Positions 16,533 to 23,251 of a stretch of 64,000 bases of DNA are shown in pieces. This DNA comes from Vibrio toranzoniae (lineage in GTDB: Bacteria > Pseudomonadota > Gammaproteobacteria > Enterobacterales > Vibrionaceae): NCBI RefSeq assembly GCF_024347655.1, contig NZ_AP025515.1, forward strand, positions 806,001-870,000, written 5' to 3'. A model generated the notes under the pieces. The model made no database searches and was not told the DNA's origin. It saw only the letters and a list, made by a program, of their open reading frames with translations. Each line of letters begins with the position of its first letter. Position 1 is the first letter of the stretch. Made by a program: the position numbers and the translations under genes.

Positions 16533-17978
16533 TTATTTAACCAAGTTTACAAGTCTTGTCTCTTCATAGAGACTATCTGCAGCCTTATAAATATCATTAA
16601 TGCGCCATTGAGAACGGCGCTTGTTGTCTTTAGGGCTATCAGGGCAGTACTTAGGGGCAGGATCTAAGTAGACAGTGCCATTATCAATAGCTTGGAATAA
16701 CTTTTCAGCATTTGTTTTATTACACCAAAGTACTTGATCTGTGAAATCAATCTTCCACTTGTACCCTTTGTCTCGTGTACTCTGCTCTTCATTAACTAGC
16801 TTTTGAGCCGGGACATAAACCACTTCATTATGCTTAGCACCCCAACAGTTAAGTAAACGTTCCAATGACCAACTAGCCGCGACTTCACCACTTCTGTCTT
16901 CTAGAATAACTTTCATATCAGTCATTTGCTTTGTGATTGGAATTTCAGGATCATAGTAGCCAGCTTTATACAGGATTGTTTTCTTGCCTGTTATTCCATC
17001 TTTTTCTTTGATTGCATGCTTACAGGTTATCTTAAGAGTAAGTAAGCTCTTTGTGTTCTCTTGATATGCACGGTGCAATCCAGTAAGACGGTATGCTCCT
17101 TCTTTTTCATAACCGTAGGTCGTCATGAATAAGTTGAAGTTTTCTTTATACAAGCCCCCATCAGGCTCTGGAGTGAACAACGTTAATTTTTTCCGTGTAA
17201 AGCATTTGAGCTCTATACCAAAAATATCACCGTTTTTATCTGCGTTGGGCTTAATTCCACAAGCACGCTCTAAAGTATAACCATGTACCTGAGTCCCAGT
17301 GAAAGGGATGGTATTTCCCTCTTTGTCAAACCGACAACCAAGTAAGGTTTGTGATGCAACATTTTCTCTAAGTATCGCTTTTAGCTTTTGAGTTCCGGTT
17401 TCTTGTTCAATGACAACCGCCTTGCACACCGAAGAACCAAAGTAGTTTTCGAGGGCTTTGAACTCTTTGACAAACTCTTGTGGCGGATTAACGGCTATCA
17501 TTGCGACAGCCTCACCAGCCTTCGTTGCCCCGATAATAAGATAGCGTGGTAACAACTCATCACTTTTTGTGTAATCGACCGACAAAGAACGTGGCATCTC
17601 TAAATCATCGGTTACAAACCCTGATAATCGAGCTTCAGGGTATTGAGCATAAATGATGGCTTTACAGGCTTTAGTCTTAGCTAATTTTCCGTCAGTCGAT
17701 AACCATGAAAAGTGCTCAAATGTCGCTTCTGGGATTCTTCTTCCGGGATTTGAGGTCTTTTTTGTCTGGCTAGTACTAGCTTCTCTATCGCGAAAGTTAA
17801 GAGCGAAAATCGAGTTAAGTAAGCTCGCATCTGAGTGTATGTATATCTGATTTTTATCATTAGCATTTTTAGGTAATGCTTTAATCAACGCAATATTACA
17901 GCCATGCGCCTGCAACAATTTACTGACAGCTGCCAAATTAGGGGTGTTGAAGTGATCAAAATGGTTGAATTCGTACAT
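16533..17978 (-). CDS. Type II restriction endonuclease, MvaI/BcnI family
   Basis: Cuts unmethylated DNA; relatives MvaI and BcnI are monomeric nucleases for CCWGG and CCSGG. The PD-(D/E)xK core is visible as Asp251...Glu256-Leu-Lys258 (DIFGIELK), followed by LTLFTPEPDGG, a hallmark of the family. At 481 residues it is about twice the length of MvaI; residues 1 to about 210 form an extra N-terminal region with no domain I recognise. It is the first gene of an R-then-M operon, 15 bp before a Dcm-type methylase, so CCWGG is the expected site. No C (controller) protein gene is present nearby. Confidence 0.85.
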   Translation of the reverse strand: MYEFNHFDHFNTPNLAAVSKLLQAHGCNIALIKALPKNANDKNQIYIHSDASLLNSIFALNFRDREASTSQTKKTSNPGRRIPEATFEHFSWLSTDGKLAKTKACKAIIYAQYPEARLSGFVTDDLEMPRSLSVDYTKSDELLPRYLIIGATKAGEAVAMIAVNPPQEFVKEFKALENYFGSSVCKAVVIEQETGTQKLKAILRENVASQTLLGCRFDKEGNTIPFTGTQVHGYTLERACGIKPNADKNGDIFGIELKCFTRKKLTLFTPEPDGGLYKENFNLFMTTYGYEKEGAYRLTGLHRAYQENTKSLLTLKITCKHAIKEKDGITGKKTILYKAGYYDPEIPITKQMTDMKVILEDRSGEVAASWSLERLLNCWGAKHNEVVYVPAQKLVNEEQSTRDKGYKWKIDFTDQVLWCNKTNAEKLFQAIDNGTVYLDPAPKYCPDSPKDNKRRSQWRINDIYKAADSLYEETRLVNLVK

Positions 17979-18428
17979 TGGTTCAGCCTTGTATCAGATG
18001 TGAGACTAGACACTATGCTTAAAATTCCAGGATATCAACGAGTTACATCAAGGTTTTCATCAATGAGACACATAATTAATTTATGACATTAGATCAGTAC
18101 CCATTCCTTCTAGGTTATTGCTTTAGGTGATAATAGAATTAGGTACATCGATATGAAACGCACAAACAAGCATTTTCTTCAGGCAAAAGAAAGGCTCGCA
18201 TGACTAGTGCGAGCCTAATGCAGTTTAGGGGGTAAACCGCAATCGAGTTTAATCTTCAGATTAATTATTTAACTTATGAGCCTTTATGCACCTTTGCGCA
18301 TTGGTAGTCTATTTTTAAATGATTCACTGCAATTAATCAATCAATAAAAGTTAGCGTTTGGTCAATTTTAACCACAAAAATAGTAGCAGTTTAGTGAACG
18401 GCGTCTAGAAGTTCATCATAAATCCCAT
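17979..18428. other. Intergenic region upstream of the restriction gene
   Basis: 450 bp without a convincing gene, AT-rich. It should hold the promoter of the restriction-modification operon near 17980-18080. It also contains a terminator-like hairpin at 18192-18216 and a second weak hairpin at 18220-18240. No direct repeats or attachment-site core flanking the restriction-modification pair could be identified by eye. Confidence 0.6.
18192..18216. terminator. Hairpin terminator between rlmJ and the restriction operon
   Basis: Perfect 9-bp arms AGGCTCGCA / TGCGAGCCT (18192-18200, 18208-18216) with a 7-base loop. The minus strand downstream is CTTTCTTTTGCC, consistent with termination of the rlmJ transcript, which ends at 18429. 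Confidence 0.55.
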
Positions 18429-19295
18429 TTATAGACTTCTCATTTGCCAATAACCCTCACCATTGGTTGCGAGCTGATTGTGTAAATAATCAAGCGTGTC
18501 AGCTACCTTTCCGGCCATGCCTTGTGGCGGATTAAACAGCAACAAACCACTGCCGATAAGGCGGTCATCGCCCTTAGGAGCGCGCAGTCGCAATTCCGAT
18601 TTTATCGGGCTTGGTAGCAAACCATCTTTCACTGCGGTCACGCAGTGGTTCAAAATCAGTGAACTTTTGTCATCCGTGTAAAGTGGATACCAAATCAGCG
18701 CAGAGACTTTCTCAGATTGTTGATAAGCCTTCACCAAAGCATCAATCACTGCCAGATATTCAGCATCGGTTTCATAGGGAGGGTCGATAACAATCAGGTG
18801 GTGATTATCGTGTTTTGCTACGTCGTCAGGCAGCGATTTAAGCCCGTCACCCGCGGTAATGGTGAGCTTGCTTGAAACATCCAACTCGCGTTGCAACTTC
18901 TCAATATTGGTTTGAAGTAAATCGGCTTCATCTTGTTGAATATCTGAAAAATAGAAGCTATCTTGGCTACGGCCTTGTTGATAGGTGATGGCCGCAGAGC
19001 CGGGATACAGCGTGAGAAGCTGATTCGGATTGTAGTATTCCAGCACTGACATAAAAGACGCGAACGACTCTGGAAGATAAGCCTTGTTTCGCCATAAATA
19101 GCCGACCCCTTCTGCGAACTCGCCCGCATGATTACTTGGCGCGGTGGTTAGATCATAACACCCTGTTCCTGAGTGTGTGTCGATAACATTGAGGCGTGAG
19201 TGTTGCTGCATTAATGATTTAACCAGAGCACTCAATACTGGATGCTTGAGTGCATCTCCATGATCGCCTACATGACACTGATGTCGATATTCCAT
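18429..19295 (-). CDS. rlmJ: 23S rRNA (adenine-2030-N6)-methyltransferase RlmJ
   Basis: SAM-dependent methylase that modifies A2030 of 23S rRNA. The 288 residues are close to the E. coli RlmJ length. The N-terminus (YRHQCHVGDHGDALKHPVL) matches the RlmJ signature with its SAM-contacting residues. The motif I region reads DTHSGTGCYDL (about 38-48), and the N6-adenine catalytic motif is DPPYE (about residue 165). It is monocistronic, with a hairpin terminator far downstream and the secF terminator upstream. A housekeeping gene, so it probably marks the native chromosome edge beside the inserted restriction-modification pair. Confidence 0.93.
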   Translation of the reverse strand: MEYRHQCHVGDHGDALKHPVLSALVKSLMQQHSRLNVIDTHSGTGCYDLTTAPSNHAGEFAEGVGYLWRNKAYLPESFASFMSVLEYYNPNQLLTLYPGSAAITYQQGRSQDSFYFSDIQQDEADLLQTNIEKLQRELDVSSKLTITAGDGLKSLPDDVAKHDNHHLIVIDPPYETDAEYLAVIDALVKAYQQSEKVSALIWYPLYTDDKSSLILNHCVTAVKDGLLPSPIKSELRLRAPKGDDRLIGSGLLLFNPPQGMAGKVADTLDYLHNQLATNGEGYWQMRSL

Positions 19296-19419
19296 TCCCT
19301 TGCCTCATCTCTACTAACGTCATATAAACATACTTCATATCTTGAGGGCTTGCTTGCTCAATCTATTGTTTTTTGAAATAGCCTCTTTTGACTAACTGGT
19401 TGACTCTTATAAAAAAAAT

Positions 19420-19452
19420 AAAGCCCTTCGTCTTTTTACAACGAAGGGCTTT
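19420..19452 (-). terminator. Terminator of vemP-secD-secF
   Basis: Arms AAAGCCCTTCGT and complement (19420-19431, 19441-19452). On the minus strand the hairpin is followed by TATTTTTTTT, an excellent T-run, 44 bp past the secF stop. Confidence 0.88.
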
Positions 19453-19495
19453 ACTGACGTTACTTGCTAACTTGTACTGCTAGAGCATAGACAAC

Positions 19496-20449
19496 CTAAG
19501 GATACTCACCCTCAACTTCTACCGGTGCTTTTACTTGGTAGTGACAAGGTTGCAAACCAAGCAATTTAGGCAGGGTAATACCGACTGAAACTGAAGACCA
19601 CGTACCGCTGACAATACCGACAACCAATGCAATTGCGAATCCTTGCAGTGCCGCGCCACCAAGCAACCAAAGCGCTGATACAGTGATTAGCGTGGTGCCT
19701 GACGTCACCATGGTGCGCGAGAAAGTCGCTTTCACCGATTCGTTAAGCAAGTTATCAGTGTCACCGTTAGGGTTGCCACGCAGCATCTCACGGACACGGT
19801 CGGCGATGATGATTGAGTCATTGAGTGAGTAACCCAAAATTGCTAACACCGCCGCCAATACCGTTAGGTTGAATTCGAACTGAGTAAAGGCGAATAAGCC
19901 CAAGATAAGTGTCACGTCATAGATGATCGCGGTAAGCGCCCCCAGTGCCAAACGCCATTCAAATCGTACACTCAGGTACAGCATGATCATTAGGAAACAC
20001 ACCAATACTGCCAAGCCGCCTTGGTCGACCATGTCTTGACCCACTTGAGGGCCAACCACGCTGCTGTTAAGCACTTGTACTTGGTCGCTCACCGATGACA
20101 AAACATCCACTAGATTCGGTTGTGGCGCATCCGTCAATTGGCTGTAACGCAGTGTCCAGCGGTCTTGTTCTGCCATACCGACCACTTGCACGTCTTGTTG
20201 GAAAACCGTATCGAGTTTTGTTTTTAACGCGTCTTTGGTTACTTGGTCAGAAAGCTGAACTTCGGCAACCACACCGCCAGTAAAGTCCAAGCCCCAGTTA
20301 AAACCTTTAACTGCCACCAGCATCACAGAGCTCATGAACAGCACAATAGAAATCACAGACATCACCTTACGAAGGCGAGTCATGTTTTTATCTGAAAAAT
20401 AGCGTTCTGAAATATAGCGGTCTGAAATAGTCATTTTTGAAGTACTCAT
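19496..20449 (-). CDS. secF: Protein translocase subunit SecF (SecF2-type paralogue)
   Basis: Inner-membrane partner of SecD that uses ion gradients to help pull proteins through SecYEG. The 317 residues show six hydrophobic segments, the FNWGLDFTGGV motif after the first one, and YSLNDSIIIADRVRE in the conserved TM4-5 region. The start is 2 bp after the secD stop. Vibrio carry two secDF sets; the set downstream of vemP is secDF2, expressed when export by the sodium-driven set is compromised. The context here identifies this copy as the vemP-linked one. Confidence 0.93.
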   Translation of the reverse strand: MSTSKMTISDRYISERYFSDKNMTRLRKVMSVISIVLFMSSVMLVAVKGFNWGLDFTGGVVAEVQLSDQVTKDALKTKLDTVFQQDVQVVGMAEQDRWTLRYSQLTDAPQPNLVDVLSSVSDQVQVLNSSVVGPQVGQDMVDQGGLAVLVCFLMIMLYLSVRFEWRLALGALTAIIYDVTLILGLFAFTQFEFNLTVLAAVLAILGYSLNDSIIIADRVREMLRGNPNGDTDNLLNESVKATFSRTMVTSGTTLITVSALWLLGGAALQGFAIALVVGIVSGTWSSVSVGITLPKLLGLQPCHYQVKAPVEVEGEYP

Positions 20450-20451
20450 GC

Positions 20452-22245
20452 TTAAATCCTTACATCGTGGCGTTGGTCACGCCCCCAAACCAAATTGATG
20501 ATCGCGCGTGACGCAAAAATGCCTGTAAACATACTGGTTAGAAGACCCAAACCTAGGGTCAAAGCAAAGCCTTGAATCGGTCCATTACCAATGGTGTACA
20601 GAGCCACGGCAACAATCATGGTAGTGACGTTGGCATCGAAGATTGAAGAGAACGCGCTATCAAAGCCACGGTCGATGGCACTCGCAAAGCTGCGCCCTTC
20701 TTTCATTTTGTCTCGAATACGTTCGAAGATAAGTACGTTGGTATCTACCGCCATGCCGACCGTTAATACCAAGCCCGCAATACCCGGCAGGGTTAATACC
20801 GCACCCGGTAGCATCGCAATCAAACCAAATAGTGTGGTCATGTTGACGACCAATGCAGCGTTCGCAACCCAACCAAGGCGGCGATACCATAGCGCCATAA
20901 ACGTGAGAGTTAGACCAAGGCCAAGTGCCAAAGCAGCAAAGCCGTTAGTGACATTTTCAGCACCCAAAGATGGGCCAATGGTGCGCTCTTCAATGATGGT
21001 CACTGGCGCAGTCAATGAACCTGCACGAAGCAATAAAGCCAGCTCTTGTGCTTCAGCCATGCTGCCTGCACCTGTGATTCTAAAGCGGCTACCCAATTGA
21101 GATTGGATGTTCGCCACACTGATCACTTCACTGGTTTTCTCGCTGTTACCAGCTTTGTCACGGCTGTACTCGCTGTAAACGGTTGCCATTGGTTTACCGA
21201 TGTTATGACGAGAGAACTCAGACATTTTCTTACCACCCGCTGAATCCAGCGTGATGTTTACTTCTGCGCTGCCCATCTCACCGATACCGCTACGAGCATC
21301 GATAATGTGTTCTCCGCTCAGTACCGCTTTGCGAGCAACAACGACACGGTTGCCATCTGTATCTTTTAGCGTTTGCGTGTTACGCGTTGCGTTATCGTAA
21401 ACAGAGTAGAACGCCAATGATGCCGTTGCGCCAATCACGTCTTTCGCGGCTGCTGGGTCTTGTACACCCGGAAGTTCGATACGAATACGGCTTTCACCTT
21501 GACGCTGAATTGAAGCCTCTGTGATACCCAGCTCTTCAATACGGCTGCGCATGATTTGTAGGTTTTGTTGAACCGTTAGGTTGCGTAGCGTTCTTTGTTC
21601 ATCTTCAGACTGCGTTAGAGTCAGCTTTTTGTCTGAGCTATCACGTAACCATTGCGGGAACTCTTCACGGATCAGCTTTTGTGCTTTTTCGAAATCCGCG
21701 TCAGTACGGAAGTTGAATTCCACTTGGTTGTTCACCACTTTGCCGCGGGCATAACGTACTTCGCTGGTGATCTCATCGACCATAGCTTGCGCTTGTGCGT
21801 GGTAAACCGGCTCCATATCCACTTCTAGCAAAAACTGCACACCGCCACGTAAATCAAGGCCTAGCTGAATTGGTGCGAAGCCCATGTCAGTCAACCATTT
21901 TGGCGCTGCTGGCTCCATCGAAAGAGCTACAGTTGCGTTGTCCAATAGGCGCTCATTCAGCACTTCTTTGGCTTTCGCTTGTTGCTCGGCATCTTCTAGG
22001 ATAACCACTAAACGTTTGTCTTTTTGAAAGGCTGATTTGGCTTGGATGCCTTCACTCGCAAGGTATTGAGTTACCTGAGTAGCATCGATAGTTTGCTCAG
22101 AACGATTACTGATTTGAACCGAAGCGTTCTCGCCATACCAAGAAGGCAGAGCACTTAGAACCATGATGATGATGGTGGCAATAAGCACCACGTATTTCCA
22201 CTTTGCGTAGTGGTTGATTTGTTTTCTTGGAATGCGTTTTTTCAC
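20452..22245 (-). CDS. secD: Protein translocase subunit SecD (SecD2-type paralogue)
   Basis: Inner-membrane Sec accessory protein of about 597 residues. TM1 lies near the N-terminus, followed by the D1 motif LGLDLRGGVQFLLEV (about 130-145), the large periplasmic P1 domain, and five C-terminal TM segments with TVGMAVDTNVLIFERIRDKM. GTG 22245 is preferred over TTG 22251 because the GAAGAGA ribosome site lies about 8 bases before the GTG and overlaps too closely with the TTG. The ribosome site is partly complementary to the end of vemP, 240 bases upstream, consistent with arrest-controlled translation. Confidence 0.92.
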   Translation of the reverse strand: MKKRIPRKQINHYAKWKYVVLIATIIIMVLSALPSWYGENASVQISNRSEQTIDATQVTQYLASEGIQAKSAFQKDKRLVVILEDAEQQAKAKEVLNERLLDNATVALSMEPAAPKWLTDMGFAPIQLGLDLRGGVQFLLEVDMEPVYHAQAQAMVDEITSEVRYARGKVVNNQVEFNFRTDADFEKAQKLIREEFPQWLRDSSDKKLTLTQSEDEQRTLRNLTVQQNLQIMRSRIEELGITEASIQRQGESRIRIELPGVQDPAAAKDVIGATASLAFYSVYDNATRNTQTLKDTDGNRVVVARKAVLSGEHIIDARSGIGEMGSAEVNITLDSAGGKKMSEFSRHNIGKPMATVYSEYSRDKAGNSEKTSEVISVANIQSQLGSRFRITGAGSMAEAQELALLLRAGSLTAPVTIIEERTIGPSLGAENVTNGFAALALGLGLTLTFMALWYRRLGWVANAALVVNMTTLFGLIAMLPGAVLTLPGIAGLVLTVGMAVDTNVLIFERIRDKMKEGRSFASAIDRGFDSAFSSIFDANVTTMIVAVALYTIGNGPIQGFALTLGLGLLTSMFTGIFASRAIINLVWGRDQRHDVRI

Positions 22246-22251
22246 AGTCAA

Positions 22252-22489
22252 GATCTCTTCTTTTTACCAATCACAGTAAATGTTCGAGCATTTTAACCAG
22301 CTAGGGTGACCAGTTATTTACTACGATTGGTATAACTAATGTTTTGCGAACACGAGCGACGACTAGCGACAACCAGAACAAGCTGATTGAACGATAGTGA
22401 GGCTAAAATTATGTGTCGCTATATTTGATTAACTGGCGAGTTCAACGGGCACAAGTGTCCATCGATACGACCAATTTGGGGTCAAACGA
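22252..22489 (-). promoter_or_regulatory. vemP-secD regulatory leader (ribosome-site sequestering region)
   Basis: 238-bp untranslated region between the vemP stop and secD. On the minus-strand RNA the secD ribosome site (complement of 22251-22262) can pair with the last codons of vemP (complement of 22496-22506): GAGATC pairs fully, allowing one G-U, and TTCTT pairs after a 2-base bulge. A ribosome stalled at the end of vemP would cover one partner and free the ribosome site. This matches the mechanism known for V. alginolyticus vemP-secDF2; the pairing itself is my reading. Confidence 0.65.
22265..22332 (-). other. Stem-loop directly upstream of the secD ribosome site
   Basis: TACCAATC-AC-AGTAAA (22265-22280) and the complement of 22317-22332 (TACCAATC-GT-AGTAAA) form a 16-bp stem with two central mismatches and a 36-base loop. 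It ends one or two bases before the secD ribosome site on the minus strand. Confidence 0.6.
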
Positions 22490-23002
22490 TTAGCTAAGAA
22501 GATCTCGAAAGTGGGAATATTGTATGTTGCCCTCTTTCCACCCAGAAAGCCGGGAGGACGGAGAACTCACAATACTGGTCCAGTGCTGTTTTTGATCCAA
22601 CAGAGGTGTATTGACCAACAGAGAGGCCAGTAAAGAAGGAGGAGAAAAGTCGATAAGCAAATGATAAGAAGGCTCTAAATCGGCCCCGCTTTCTTGATCA
22701 TTGGTTAATATACGTCGGTAAGTGGTCGCTTGAAGGCTCGATTCAGTATCGTGGTAGTTGGAACTGTCACCGACGGACGCGGTGCCCAACTGAACTTTAT
22801 CGCACTCTAAATAGGCTGATGGATCAACAACCGCGGCTTGCTTACATTGTTTTTCCGAAGAAGATTGTTTATTAGCTAAAGATTGCTGTTGAGCAGTCTC
22901 GATTTGAAATGGCTTAGAAGGAAACGAATAGCCGTTAGAATTCACTAAGCCAAAGCTCAGTAAAAATAACATTAAGACTAATCGGGTACCTAGTTTAAGC
23001 AA
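22490..23002 (-). CDS. vemP: VemP-type secretion-monitoring arrest peptide
   Basis: Exported regulatory polypeptide of 170 residues (VemP of V. alginolyticus is 159). A signal peptide is visible (LVLMLFLLSFGLVNS). The C-terminus SRLSGWKEGNIQYSHFRDLL resembles the known VemP arrest segment, which contains a (I/L)SGWKE-N core and stalls the ribosome near the end of the gene. While stalled, the ribosome unfolds the mRNA and permits secD translation; export by active Sec relieves the stall. The start is TTG with AGGA 10 bases upstream. It lies directly before secD-secF on the same strand, as in other vibrios. The middle of the protein is poorly conserved, as expected. Confidence 0.82.
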   Translation of the reverse strand: MLKLGTRLVLMLFLLSFGLVNSNGYSFPSKPFQIETAQQQSLANKQSSSEKQCKQAAVVDPSAYLECDKVQLGTASVGDSSNYHDTESSLQATTYRRILTNDQESGADLEPSYHLLIDFSPPSLLASLLVNTPLLDQKQHWTSIVSSPSSRLSGWKEGNIQYSHFRDLLS

Positions 23003-23158
23003 TGAACAACAATCCTGAATGGTAGAAACAGCGACAATATAGAACAGCTATGAAAGTTACAATTGATTTGAAATCACAACCGCCGACATTTGACACTACG
23101 CTGACAATTGTTCACCTAATTGCGCTGTGTTTGCGCATCCTGCGTGGCGAGAAAACAA

Positions 23159-23184
23159 AAAGCCAAATGACTTAACATTTGGCT
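23159..23184 (-). terminator. Terminator of the M16 peptidase gene
   Basis: Perfect 10-bp arms AAGCCAAATG / CATTTGGCTT (23159-23168, 23175-23184), 6-base loop, followed on the minus strand by TTTGTTTTC. It lies 68 bp after the peptidase stop and upstream of vemP. Confidence 0.85.
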
Positions 23185-23251
23185 TCGATCCAAACCCGCA
23201 GATACAGGGCTGATAGGTTCCTTACCTGAAAAGCGATTTAGCTTAATCGGC

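Noticed and set aside
18192..18240. Possible integron attC site beside the restriction-modification genes
   Set aside because: Two small hairpins are present but no attC core sites or integron integrase; a terminator explains the first one.
20591..21100. 169-codon open frame on the plus strand
   Set aside because: Lies entirely antisense to secD, has no ribosome site or family resemblance and is rich in residues expected from the complement of a coding gene.
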